Translations under genes and position numbers: made by a program
Notes under the pieces: generated by a model
Told to the model about the DNA's origin: nothing
The model's input: the letters and a program-made list of their open reading frames with translations, nothing else
Database searches by the model: none
Assembly: GCA_033297205.1 (NCBI GenBank)
Contig: MU859231.1
Span: 5,428 to 69,427, forward strand
Length of the DNA: 64,000 nt
Direction of reading: 5' to 3'
From: Pseudoneurospora amorphoporcata
Lineage: Eukaryota > Ascomycota > Sordariomycetes > Sordariales > Sordariaceae
Part shown: positions 22,066 to 33,954 of the stretch, in pieces
Position numbering within the stretch: the first letter of the stretch is position 1
Layout of the letters: each line of letters begins with the position of its first letter

Positions 22066-25000
22066 ATGGAGGAAGTTGGCTTCGACGTCCCCGTCGAGGC
22101 GGGGAGGGCCGTTTTTGACGATGACTTAATGCTAGATGCCGGCATGCAAGCCGACGAGCTTGTCTTGGAACTCGATGACTTACACGACAAGGATGACGAG
22201 TACCAGACGGTCGATCTTGACGCTCACCCCGTCACAGCCGACCTGGAAGTTGCTGTCGATGGCCTCGAGGCGCAGCCTAATACGAACGATGAATATGCAG
22301 AGGCGACAGGCAACGCCGAGGAAGATGCTCAAGATGTCTCTATGACCTATAACGATGAGATAGGTTACGAAGAGGAGGAGGGCGTAGCAGAAGAGGCCGC
22401 GACTGAATACGAGCCCAAAGGAACCACTACGTCAAAAGCGCCACCTGCGAATGACGGGACTTTAGAACAGCGTGAATCGGAACAGGAAGCCCACGACGTT
22501 CAGATCGATCTCGCTGAGCCCAAGATGGGCGACGACGCGGAAGAACAGCCCACCGGTCTCGAGGCGCGCACAGAAAACCCTGTTGATCAGGAGGCTACTC
22601 AACAAGCTGCCGAGACTAAAGTCGGCCTGAACGTCGATGGTCTTGCACCTGCCAACCCTCTGGATACTGCTGTCTCAGGAGCTGAACAAGCGGGCGTGGC
22701 CGTGAGCGAAGATCACCCTCTTGAGGAAAGCCAGAGTGACCATGACGAGGCCATTGGTGATGATTCCGCATTCAGCATCACAGATATCACAGTCCAGTAT
22801 CAAGGTAGCAGTTACGCCCTCTTTGGAAACTCGGACATGGATCCGGAGACCTACTTCCTCTCCGATACTGAGATCGCAACCGCACCATTGTCGGAACTAC
22901 TTGCATCTATCCGCTCTGTCATTGCCTCAGAGTTGACACCCGGAGAAGAGCTTGTTATTGTTATTGACTCGCTTGATTTGAACTTTGGCGAAAGGTCCAG
23001 CAGAGACTTTTTGCAGCGCAGCTTTCATCAGATCATTTACTGCTACAATGTTCTTCTAGCTAAAGGAATCGTGACAGAAACGTCCCTCATGCTCAATCTT
23101 GTGGTCCGTCCGGACCCCGAGGGCCGGTTCTTGGAGTTGCTCGAGGAGGCTGGCATCTGGAGTGGAGCTGACTACTCTCCCGATTACTCAGATGCCTCCG
23201 GGGAGGATGAATATTTGGACGACGATCAGGACGTTGAAGATTACGATGACATTGACAATGAAGGCCTCGATGATGATGATGATCATGAGGATGTCCAAGA
23301 TTTTGAATTCGATGAGCAAGAGCATCAAGATGAGGAAGGCCAGCAAGATCAAGAACAAGAGAAAGAAGATAACAAAGAGCCAGAGGGTCTTGAGATTACT
23401 AAGAACGTCGAAGTTGCTGAGGATGTCGAGGTTACTGAAGACATCGAAGTCAGCGGGAATGTAGCCGAGACTGAGGATGTCACCGTCTCAGCTGACCAGG
23501 ATGAAGCATCAGAGGAACACACGGAGCCTCAGCTCACAGAGGATGTCCCTGAGAATGAGCGTGAAACTGAGCAATTCTCGCTAGAAGACAACATCGATCA
23601 AGCTGCCCAAGCAGGGCCATCTGCAGATATCAACGGGGAAAGCCACATTGGTGCCGGTGAACCCCCTCACGACCCTTCAGGCATCGTTGATATCGAGCAT
23701 GAGATGGGTGGTGATCTCGGAGAGCTTCAGCCCAACCTGGAGGGGACAGGCAGTGAATTGGAGCATGCTCCCGAAATGAAGTCTGCCACGGACGAACCTC
23801 AGCCGGAAAACGGTGATCATACCGAGGCTATCAACGAGGAAGGAGAGGAGGAAGTTTATGATGAGGACGAGTACCTCGAGCATCATGAAGAGGCCGGGGC
23901 CGAGGAGCAAGAGGATGATGAAGCCAATCATGCAGCGGGTGCGGAGGAGTTTGGTGATGACTTGACTCTCAGGCAAACATTCGACAACTGCAACTTCTCC
24001 CTCGATATCATGGATGAGTCTACTGAAGGTAATGCAGTGCTCGGCCTTGACGACAATGAAACTGGTAAATTCCCTTCTTTCGTTTTGTCAACCAAACACA
24101 ACCCCGGCACACACAGCCATATACACGCTTCCCGCACAAGCGAAGCCAAGGATGACGATCTCATCGACTACACGGACGATGAAGGTCCAACCCATATCAT
24201 ACCTAGTCTCAAACGAAAGCCCCGTTTCCCGGACCTTAGCTTAAGGGCAAAGAAGATGAGATGCGAGCAAACGGATGAGACATTGCCACCACTGCATAGC
24301 AGGCCCGTGGACAACGTATCCGGCGGAAGCCAGGTTGCAGTTCATTTGCGACCGACCCAGCACCGCGGTCTCGCAGAGCTATCCCCTTTCCGTTCCGACT
24401 CCCCTTGCACCGAGAAATCCAACAGCCCGGTCAACTTCTCTGCACCCCAGCGGGGCCGCGGAGGTCGTTGCCATTCCCACAAAGACTCCGATTTAAGCGT
24501 CACCTTCTCTGTCTACGACGATGCTGACAAAACCTATCAAGGAAACAACGATATTAGTACGCGCAATCCGGACTCTGCCGCCATTCAAGCACAGTACACT
24601 GACGATGGCCCTAAAATGGACGATTATACTGAAGTAGAAAATGCGCTCGAAGCCGAGTACACTCATGAAAGATCGCATCTCACAATCAACACCGCCGACT
24701 CTAGGGACCAGACTGACGAAGGTGCTCACGACTTCACAGTCGAAGAACCCGCCAACCACACGAGCACAACCAATACCATGAGTGGCGACGAGATTGACTA
24801 CGACGAGCATGAGGATCAGGATGGCTCCTTCGAAACAGGAGGTCAAGTCCAGGAGTTCAGCAACGCTCAGGATGACGATGACGAAATCGGATGGGGAGAT
24901 GATGGAGAGGAGGACAACGATGAATCCACACAGCAGACCACAACCTCTCAAGACCAGCTGCCCTTCACAGCAAAGAGAGGACGGACTGATGATCTGGATG

Positions 25001-25094
25001 AGGAAGCCGAAGAGGCCGGTAAGTTTAACGCGGATCTGCACGGGAAAACACCTCGCTAATCAAAACCATAGATGTCAAGCGTCGTCGGACCTGA
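22066..25094 (+). CDS. Very acidic conserved fungal protein of unknown function
   Basis: Exons 22066-25018 and 25072-25094 give 991 aa. The start is the first ATG in the frame and sits in a good context (CACCATGG). The protein is extremely rich in Glu/Asp from end to end. The one folded-looking part is about residues 234-365: SITDITVQYQGSSYALF, then LSELLASIRSVI, LVIVIDSLDL and HQIIYCYNVLLAKGI. I recognise this as a domain kept in ascomycete proteins of unknown function (possibly the family catalogued as DUF7357, from memory). Around 720-750 are basic patches (SLKRKPRFPDLSLRAKKMR), possible nuclear signals. The 53-bp intron near the end joins EEA to DVKRRRT, so the last exon supplies a basic tail. 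A chromatin- or nucleic-acid-linked role is a guess from composition. Confidence 0.82.
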
Positions 25095-28000
25095 TCGGTA
25101 AAACTCCGGCTTCAAATGTAGCTCCGCCCCAACACCTCCATGCCCTTTTCTAACCCTCCCAGCCCATTTTCTTCCTTCCCTTTCTCCTCTGGCCGCTGTA
25201 GTTCAGCTTTGTCGCTTGTGAGTTGCTCTTGATTCCCTCTTTTCTTTCCATCGACAACCGAATTTGAAGGCGCATTGGAAGAAGCCCCAAGCTTCGAGAA
25301 TGGTAAGTAGGTTGAAAAGGATCAGCCGTGTACTAGGGGCCCAGTCGGTTTGCCCCTCACTTCGTTACTCTTCGCCCGATCAGCGACACTTAACAACAGG
25401 ATCGGAGACATCGACCTCGATAATGCATCCCGGCTTAGGCTGCAGACAGCAATCATCAACGATCCAAAAAAAAAAAAAAAAACCCCGGGAAAATCTGGGG
25501 GACACATATCGTTTCACGAAGCACAATCCTGGTGAACATACCAAAACACATGCGGTACCTCAGGGATTGCTGGTCATCTTTGCAACCTAAAGCCGCATAC
25601 CTGGAACATCTCGTTCTGGAGTCCATATAGCATATTCCTGTTGTGCATTTTCTCCTATACTATAGTCTGTGGTGGCGTTTGGTAGAACGGCGGTGGGACA
25701 TAGTTAGGCTATCTTTAGGAGCCCTTGAGGCTTCAGAGGTGCGTTTGAATTTGGTGGGTATATCCGGGTAACATATGGTCATCACAGTCGAGACTAGGCA
25801 TGGGGTTCTTTACGAGGTATGTCGAGCCTTTTCTGTTTGTGGCGGCGCATTTTGGCTTGGGCGAGGTGGATATACGGGTTCTCCGAAATCAAAATAGGTG
25901 TTGAGTAGAGAGATAGCGAAGGCGGACCACGCAAGGAAAACTCGAATACTTTGGGGGTAGATATCAGTTTAGATGGGACTATGGATGAATTTCGAGTTCC
26001 TCTTGTATCTCAATGGCAGAGAGTCCTTGAACCAAATGACTATGATGAACTTTCTTGCAAGGCTGAGACTGTCGATCTGGCCACGTGGTGGAAGTTGAAG
26101 CCTCAAACACGCCCAGCTGAGAGAAACTCCACAGCATTCGTAATATTTTGCTTCGCCACACAGCCGGGCCTCATTTGGAATTATTCTGCAATCCAGCACA
26201 GCATATGTGCTCCCAACAGTGCATGTAGCTACATATAGGCTGGTAAATACCAAGAAACAAAATTACCCTTTCCTTGGCATATTGACATCAGTGATTGAGA
26301 ACCCCCTTTCCAGGAGACCAGGAGGACGGGAGGACGGGATGGAATCTTATCAAATCGCTTCTCCCCGTTCGGATCTAGGGTTAAAGTTTCACACCACTAG
26401 TGTGAACCCATTGCTTCTGTTATGGCGATCAGTCCCGCAAACGTAGGTATGCGGCTAGCTATTTTGTTCAACTGCAGGTAATTAGTTGCTGTGATACGCA
26501 CGGTGATGTGATCAATGGGGGCTTCGTTCCCGCGGCCTACGTCGGCAGGTCGGCCTTGAGAGAAGTGGATAGAACGGAGATTCTGGACGGAGGGCGGAGC
26601 AAGAGGTGTTTCGATGAATGTACAATGCTCCGGCACTTCCAGAGTTGCGATGCAACTTTTGACGTTTCCCAAACATCAGGTATCGCGGACGGGAATTATG
26701 CTTGACATAAGGCATCATCTCAATGCGTACCATACACAGGGCTAGAAGCATCGGAGATAAAATGCCCCAATCTCGCAAGTACATATCAGATGTCGGTTGA
26801 GGTCACTTTCCTCGCCTTAAATGCTACACTTTTACGTATATGCCAGGCACAGGGAAAGGAGACTAAAATAAAAGTGCGGGGGCAGTGATCCTTTCAGGTC
26901 CTCAACAGCCAAGATTGGAAAGATCAATGGAAGGTCAAACACGCCCGCAGCGAGTCCACCCTGTGATGCCGAGGAACAAGGGAAGGAATGATCCTGAGCT
27001 CAACAGAGTTTCCCTTAAGCTGAGCCGAACGGGGTCCACCTACTAGAGAACAAATGAAGGAAGGCGCCGACGGGCAGCACGGATGAGGCTAAGAAGTGGA
27101 AAGATATCAAAAGTCGTTAAAAACAGTACTTTACATACGAACTGCCAGGCCGCGCGGTATAATAAGAAATTTCATAGTGACTATGGCGAGGTTGACCGGG
27201 CGTGTCGGTTCGTCTGATACTCCCATCACCAAACGTGTTTTTTTACCTGACTGCACACGCGTGCTTCGGCAACACGAAATATGTCCTTAAAAATTGTGCT
27301 TGGACAACAACCGGGCATTCAGACATTTCACAACTCAAGGCACGTACTTATATGTATGTATGAAAACAAGTTGTCCTGGGGGTTTTAAGTGGCTGACTAA
27401 CAGGAACGGGCTCCCTCCCAGACTTGCCAGAGTGACCAGGTTGCCATACTTATGTCCAGGGGTTCGACCACACCTCCGACAGGGGTGCCGAATCCACGCC
27501 TTTTGTGATTCTTGAAACCGTTTGGGCTCCACGATTTCTCTCTCCACCACTGGCTCGACACCTAGACTGTACTTGGCCTCACCACAGCGCCGACGCACCA
27601 TCGACAGCGACCACGCCCCCCAGACACACAAAGAGATTCATCAGAACAGCCACCAGCAACAGAAGCAGGGGCCCCTCGGATTGAAACCACCTGGCTCGCT
27701 GCTGTGACACTGGACAGGGCTACGAATTACCTTAGCACAATTTATCATACGCTACGACTTTTACCTACCTACCTTACCTTTACCTAGCCCGCCCACTTGC
27801 CCTGCGCGCTAAAACACCGTTCGAAGAACCAGACATTCCCCAACAGCAACCTTGCCTCAGGGCACCACTGAGGAGGCACCACCACCAACGGCACCACCAA
27901 CGTTCAAGACTCCCAAGACAACACGACGACACCTTGCCTTACACAACCGATCCGAACGAAGCGAAACCACCCTGACCTGACCTAAGGGAGGGCTTGCAAA

Positions 28001-28293
28001 ACAGACACACACAGGTTGACAACTTCGCCGTCGTCGCTCTTTTACACGTACCGATTGACCTCATCCGTTGCCATCGTCGGCCGTTTGCTTCCGGGCGCGT
28101 AGCGGATGCATCCAAACCTCACGACGACCAACTAAGCCTCGGAAATCCATTCTCTTCGTAAACCTCGCCCGGCGCGAGTCCCGATTTTACCTCCCACTCG
28201 AACTTGGGAGAGAACGACAGCCACCGCGGCTTCCTTACGAACTACAACTGTGCAGCGCAATCTTAAGCTGTTGTTACACTCGTTTGATTCAAG
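25095..28293. other. Long intergenic region, no gene supported
   Basis: About 3.2 kb between two plus-strand genes. It includes a 17-nt A tract (25466-25482), several short open frames without recognisable content, and from about 27700 a C/A-rich region with TACCTACCTACCTTACC and ACC-type runs. The latter is probably the promoter and leader of the NIPA gene. A GTTCGA near 27463 does not fold into a tRNA arm. Confidence 0.55.
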
Positions 28294-30049
28294 ATGTCGT
28301 GGATGTTGGAAGAAAAGTAGGCCAAAGCAACAGCAGTCCCCATTACAGCCGGGACTCGGTTTCCGGTCGAGAGAAGGACATTCATACTGATAGAGATGTG
28401 GACAGGTATATCGGCCTGGCGCTAGCCATGACGTCGAGTTTAGCAATTGGTATGTCTTTCATATCCCCCAGACAACGTTCAGGAACAGTGGCCTCTAACA
28501 CACTCCACTACACAGGCACGAGTTTCGTGATCACCAAGAAGGTACCGAGCCCAGCGCTTCCTCCGCTCCGGCCACACTTACGCTTGCCTCGGCTGCGATT
28601 ACGAACTGCATAGCGAGAGGATATACTGGTGCTAACACTAAGGTTTTATAGGGATTGAACCAAGCAGAAGAGAGACATGGCTTCGAAGGGGATGGCTACG
28701 TATACCTCAAGAACCCCATGTGGTGGGCGGGAATTGGGTGCAGTATGGAATCCCTACAACCAAAGACTGCGGTTTGTCCAAAGACACGGGAAGGCTGACT
28801 TTTTGTTTCTTCTGTATAGTGGTTGCTGGCGAGATCTGCAACTTTGCGGCATACGCATTCGCCCCGGCCATTTTGGTCACTCCACTAGGAGCACTGGCAG
28901 TGCTAATAGGAGCTGTACTGGGCTCCTACTTCCTCAACGAAGAGCTCGGGACATTGGGCAAGTTGGGAAGCGCCATCTGCCTCATCGGTGCTGTCATCAT
29001 TGTCCTCCATGCTCCCCCTGACGAGGATATCCAGACGATCGACCAGATTCTTAACTATGCGATCCAGCCTGGTATGTCTTGGCTCCTGATAGCGGTTTCG
29101 CTCACGGTGATATTTAGGCTAACTGACTTTGCCAGGGTTTCTCCTTTACTCGGCTTTGGTATGCGGGTTTGCCGGGTTTATGATCTACAGGGTCGCTCCG
29201 GTCTACGGCAAGAAGAACCCCCTCGTCTATCTTAGTATCTGCTCCACCGTTGGTTCAATCTCGGTCATGGCTGTCAAGGCCTTTGGCATTGCGCTGAAGT
29301 TGACCTTTGCGGGGAACAACCAATTCAGCCACCCTTCGACTTATGTCTTTATGATCATCACCGCTGTTTGCATTCTGACGCAGATGAATTACTTCAACAA
29401 GGCCCTCAGCCAGTTCCCTACCAACATGTGGGTTTCAAGGTTCAAGTTCTGCAAAACATGGGAACTCAGTTAACATATTTTTAGTGTCAACCCTCTGTAC
29501 TACGTCACATTCACCACCGCTACCCTTTGCGCCTCGTTCATCCTCTTCAAGGGCTTCAACACCACCGAGCCTGTCGCCACCCTTTCGCTTCTTTGTGGTT
29601 TCCTGGTCACCTTTACCGGAGTCTACCTACTCAACCTAAGCCGTGGCGACCCCGATGGCACCAAGCACCTCGCACGACGGAGCCGCGGCGATGCCACTGG
29701 TACCGACATGATCTCAGGTCTGCAAACCCGCATGAGTATGGAAGCACGGCGCTCACAGGGACGCATGAGCACAGGCAGCAACCGCGACCGCGACGGTCTC
29801 ATGAGGGCTTACGACGAGGAAGAGGCCCTTGGGCTGGCCGATCTTGCCGAGGATTCGGACGAGGAGGATGATGACCCCCGCTCGCCCATGATCGGCAGCT
29901 TCAGGCACAGCAACGGAGGCCCGGCCAACGGAAACACAACGACGACAACACCAACAACACAAGGCGGGCGTCTCGCCCCTAACGGAAAGAGACACGCGGT
30001 CGGCGATTCGATAGAAATGCAAAACAGGAAGAAGTCTGGACAGAGATGA
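28294..30049 (+). CDS. NIPA-type magnesium transporter
   Basis: Seven exons (28294-28316, 28406-28449, 28516-28541, 28652-28742, 28820-29071, 29136-29427, 29485-30049) give 430 aa. NIPA proteins are multi-pass Mg2+ transporters of endosome or plasma membranes. After splicing the start reads MSWMLEEKYIGLALAM, then SSLAIGTSFVITKKGL, the family's first membrane segment. Further hydrophobic spans include NFAAYAFAPAILVTPLGALA, LGSAICLIGAVIIVLHAP, GFLLYSALVCGFAGFMIY, VFMIITAVCILTQMNYFNKA and ATLSLLCGFLVTFTGVYLL, about nine in all. The tail (about 310-430) is soluble, with Arg/Ser-rich and acidic stretches and a Thr/Asn run. Every junction restores frame with standard GT-AG signals. The three shortest exons, 23, 44 and 26 nt, are easily missed by gene finders. 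Confidence 0.93.
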
Positions 30050-31860
30050 ATACGATACCCCGAAGTCCAACCCAGAAAAGATTCTTTTTCTCACTTTCCT
30101 ATTCTTGTTTTCTTCTCTCTCCTATTTTAACTCGCATATCGTTCTTCTTCAACGAAATAGACCGACTAGGCTATATGGGACATAAAAGGGGGCATGTCGG
30201 TTGTTTTATTTTCTCTGTTTCGTTGACCGGAAGGCAGGCTGGACTCGAAGGGCAGCCGAAATACTCATGTACCAAAGCCAATCTACCCACGCTACCTACA
30301 TCCACACACGCTCGCCTGTTTTCAAAAAATACGAAAGTTGGGAGATTGGTGCACCGCTCGACGGAATATCGATGAGAACCAAGAACGTAGGAATCGCTGT
30401 ATAGGCCCACCTACCGAGTTCGACCGAAGTTGCCCGGTCAAATATCGCCGGCTTGAGGTTCTCCCTAAGGGGCAGCCTTCGTTTGGAGGAATCACTGACA
30501 GCTGGCTCACTTGAGTGTATCCTACAAAAGCTCTCAAGCAAAAACGATGAGAGACATAAAGGAGTGGGGTATACGTTAATACCTTAAACCTGTAACGGAC
30601 GGAGAGTTGACTGTCTATCTACTATACACGCAAAATCAAAAGGCAGAGCAGACGCTTGAGGGATATAGACAACATACGGAAGTGAGGGAAGAGAAGGCAG
30701 GGCTGGAGGAGATGAGAGGACAAGAAAGGGAATCATCTACGCGGAGCCGTGGGAACGGGAACGAAAGGGGAACGGATAGATGATCGAGTACTGCTACAAT
30801 AAGAGAAAGTTGTTTTGTGCGCGCGCTCACTCTTCTTAGAGTGTTGATTTCTTATTTCTGTTGCTATAAGAAAAAAAACACATGTATGATTACTGGCCAC
30901 CGGAAGAGGTTTATCACTACCTACAGCAGGCCAGAGCACAGGTTGGCTTGGCTAGATCTGGGTTCGAAGCGATATCAACTTACCTCTGTACCTAGACCAG
31001 AGCCCGATATCCCCCCTCTTGAAATTACCAGGCAGGCACATGTCCCCAACCTTTCCAGTCATGATTACCTACCCAAAAACTGTATCTAGTACACAGCCAG
31101 CTTGCGTATTCTGTCTCTTTTACCATCGCCTTCTGCCTTTCTAAGCCCGTGAGCTCAACGATTGGGCATTTGCCAACCAAAAAGATTCGTAAGATGTTTT
31201 GTATCCAGTCGTCGTAGTCATGTGAGTGCTTCCACGGCTCACCATTGGTGGGGGCAATACCATTTACCCTTGAGCGAACAGTGCCCATTGTCAATATTTA
31301 CCTATTTTGTATTTTGCAGGCGAGGTGACGTGGGTAGGTATACGATAACAGCAGCATGATATCATATCCACAAACCGAGTTTACTTCTTCATATGTCTCA
31401 CATCAGTACGGGTATCATCCCCATTATCACGCGAAGAAGGACACATATCGTTATATCAGTGAGGCAAGGCAGGAGGGCTTGTTCAGGTATCTTATTTCCC
31501 TGGCAGAGTCAGGAATTTCCTGACGTTGCTGCTTTGTGACCAGAGTTACAAAAACAATCCCTAATCCCGAGCAACAATCCTTCCGCCATTTCCCCTTTTC
31601 GCAAGTCTTAATGCAAATGTGCTATGACCATAGTTGACGCCAAAGTGAACCCATCCATTTCCGCAACCCAGTGTTTGTTTGAGCTTGCAAGCACATTGAA
31701 AAAGACCCCTCCCAAACCCAAGCGTCCTTTACCAGCCTTCGGTGTAGTCGTCCTGCTGGGAGAAATTAAACTCCGCCGCAGGAGCGGCCTCGGGCTCGTC
31801 GAAAGACACAGGAACCTCGGTGATAGGCACAACCTCATCTGACCCGACCCTGAGGGTATC
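30050..31860. other. Convergent 3' intergenic region
   Basis: About 1.8 kb between the 3' ends of the NIPA gene and the uS3 gene. It is T-rich after the NIPA stop and carries several TACCTA words (about 30288-31075). No gene supported. Confidence 0.6.
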
Positions 31861-32908
31861 CTACTCCTCAGCGGCAGGGGCAGCGGCCTCCTCCTCACCG
31901 GCCTGCTCCTCCTGGCGGGCAGCCTCAGCGGCAGCCTGGACCTGAGCGGCCTTGGCACCGTAGTCCTGGCTGATGGGCTGGGTAACGGGCTGCTCCTCCT
32001 TGGGCTCGATGATGGTGACGGCGTCAGGGAGAGACTTCTGGGGGCCGGACTTGCCCTCGGGGTCAGAACCGCGCATGATCTTGACCTTGATACCAAGGAC
32101 ACCCTGACGGAGGAGAACATGGCGGGTGGCGGAGTCGATGAAGTCCTTAGCGGGCTGGCCGGAGTGGATCATGAAGCCATCGGTGAACTTCATGGACTTG
32201 GCGCGAGCAGCGCGGAGCTTGCCGGAAACAACGACCTCGCAGCCCTTGGCGCCGGACTCCATGATGAAGCGGAGGACACCATAGCAGGCACGACGGACGG
32301 CAAGACCGTTGAGGAGCTTGTAGCGGAGGGACTCGCACTGAGCGACAGCGGAGAGACCACGGTTCTGGACCTTGGCGGCGTAGAGGGAGACAGAGTTCTC
32401 GGGGAACTTGAAGCGCTTCTGGATGAGCGAGGTGAGCTCACGGATGCGGCGGCCCTGCTCGCCGAGGACCTCTTGGGTGTGGGTGGCGCGGATGATGATG
32501 TCGGTGACGGTCGGGGTAACGCGGACCTCGACACCGGAGTAGCCCTCCTCAGCGAGCTCGCGCTGGAAGAACTCGTTCAGCTCGGCGTAGAAAACGCCAT
32601 CAGCGACGAACTTTCTGCGCTTGGAACTGTAGACAGAAAGAGAAGCAGTCAGCATCAACGCCGCCTTTGTTGTTTCCCAAGCCACCACTGTTCAAATCCC
32701 ATCCCCGTCAGTTCAGTCTACTGCGATAAGCGGGCAGCATTTTCCCGGCTTCGTTACTGAACGCCTTCGTTTTGCATTTGCACCACCACAGCAGCAGCAG
32801 ATCGCACCGACGTGGAAACAGACGTGTAAACGTGTAGTAGACGTGTAGGAGGCTTCCATGCTCTTGGTTTGCTCTGGTTGCTTACATCTGGGTGCCGGGA
32901 ACAGCCAT
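31861..32908 (-). CDS. RPS3: 40S ribosomal protein S3 (uS3)
   Basis: Exons 32908-32886 and 32626-31861 give 262 aa, the expected eukaryotic uS3 length. uS3 lies at the mRNA entry of the 40S subunit. Exon 1 encodes MAVPGTQ plus two bases; the join gives MAVPGTQISKRRKFVADGVF. The KH domain follows (about 20-95, with VEVRVTPTVTDIIIRAT and EQGRRIRELTSLIQKRF). The conserved C-terminal half contains GLSAVAQCESLRYKL, RRACYGVLRFIMESGAKGCE and GQPAKDFIDSATRHVLLRQG. The tail is Glu/Ala-rich. The intron (32627-32885, 259 bp) is the longest in the window and placed just after the start, as in many fungal ribosomal protein genes. Codon use is strongly biased to C/G-ending codons, fitting high expression. 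Confidence 0.98.
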
Positions 32909-33954
32909 TTTTGCGATTTGGCTATGAAGGTCCTGAGGGCTTCAATTGTGCTGCTGAGGAGGATGGAGTGGGATACCTTCTCGCGGTGTTCACCGGACTT
33001 TTCAAAAAGATGGGGGGAAATTCGACCGGCACAGCTACTTTTTGCGAATTCCTTGGTGGGCTGTCCTTTACCGCTTCTGAGTGGCTGGCGGAGTAGGGTT
33101 AACAGCCGCCACGGCTCATCCCGGCTGGCAAGCGGCTGGCAGTTTTCACCCATCTGCGCGCCCAACGCCAAAAGCCGCCGCCAAGCGTAACCCAAAAAAA
33201 GTACGTAGACTCACATGTGGGGTCGCTTCCTTGGGCTTCCCGTCCAGGCCCAGCCTTGCGCCCAGACCACTTCGTTCACTTCCATTCCTTGTCGTTGCGC
33301 GTTCGGGCGATTTTGACACCGGCAGGCACTACTGTACCTAGACTTAAGGTAGTGTACATACGAACATCCCTCGGTCGGGTTCGGGGTGGTGCTGATAGTG
33401 GGGTAACCGGTGGCTCCATCGACGTCAATCGTCGCTTCCCCGGCCTAGGGCGCGATGCTGCCCAGCTCCAGTTGCTGACCTTCTGCTTGTTCGCAAATCG
33501 CAGTCCAAATTCGCATCTGATACCTTTGGATCCGGACGGCAGGGAGGGTTAGCATCAGAGCTACCACAGTAACTTTCAAGGTTATCAGTCTCTATCGCTA
33601 TAGCCGCCTTACCTCTAGACCTCATCTGGACCTCAGGGCAATCACTCGACATCGCAAGGTCCCGTGGATCATTCATCTTTGACTGGCACCGGTGACTACG
33701 GGGCGGAGCTCCTCCTTTTTCGTTTATATCAGGACACATGCTCCTGATTGGTACATCTTCTGTTTTCCAGTCCTGACTCTGGCATTATTGTACAACGAAG
33801 CATATCTCCCCTCCCAGTCCCTCTCGCCGCAACCGCATTGTCAACGTCTTGCGCCCTTGTCTGGACAACCTGGGTCCCGGACGTTCGGCCTCCTCCCCTG
33901 GCTGCACAGCGCCTCACAGTGCCGGGATAGTTTATATAACTTCCCAACATCACG
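32909..33954. promoter_or_regulatory. Divergent intergenic region, RPS3 / myotubularin
   Basis: About 1.0 kb holding both promoters. It contains a TACCTAGACTTAAGGTA word pair (33335-33350) and a TTTATATAA box (33931-33939) about 16 bp before the myotubularin ATG. No gene supported. Confidence 0.5.

Noticed and set aside
25301..25400. ATG|GTAAGT resembling the delta-COP start-codon-only exon
   Set aside because: Splicing to the next good acceptor gives only a few codons before a stop; no gene results.
27455..27490. GGTTCGA tRNA-like B-box word
   Set aside because: The flanking bases do not form a T-arm stem and there is no matching A box or acceptor stem.
32627..32885. Possible snoRNA in the long uS3 intron
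   Set aside because: No RTGATGA box with a matching CTGA at plausible spacing and no terminal stem was found by eye.
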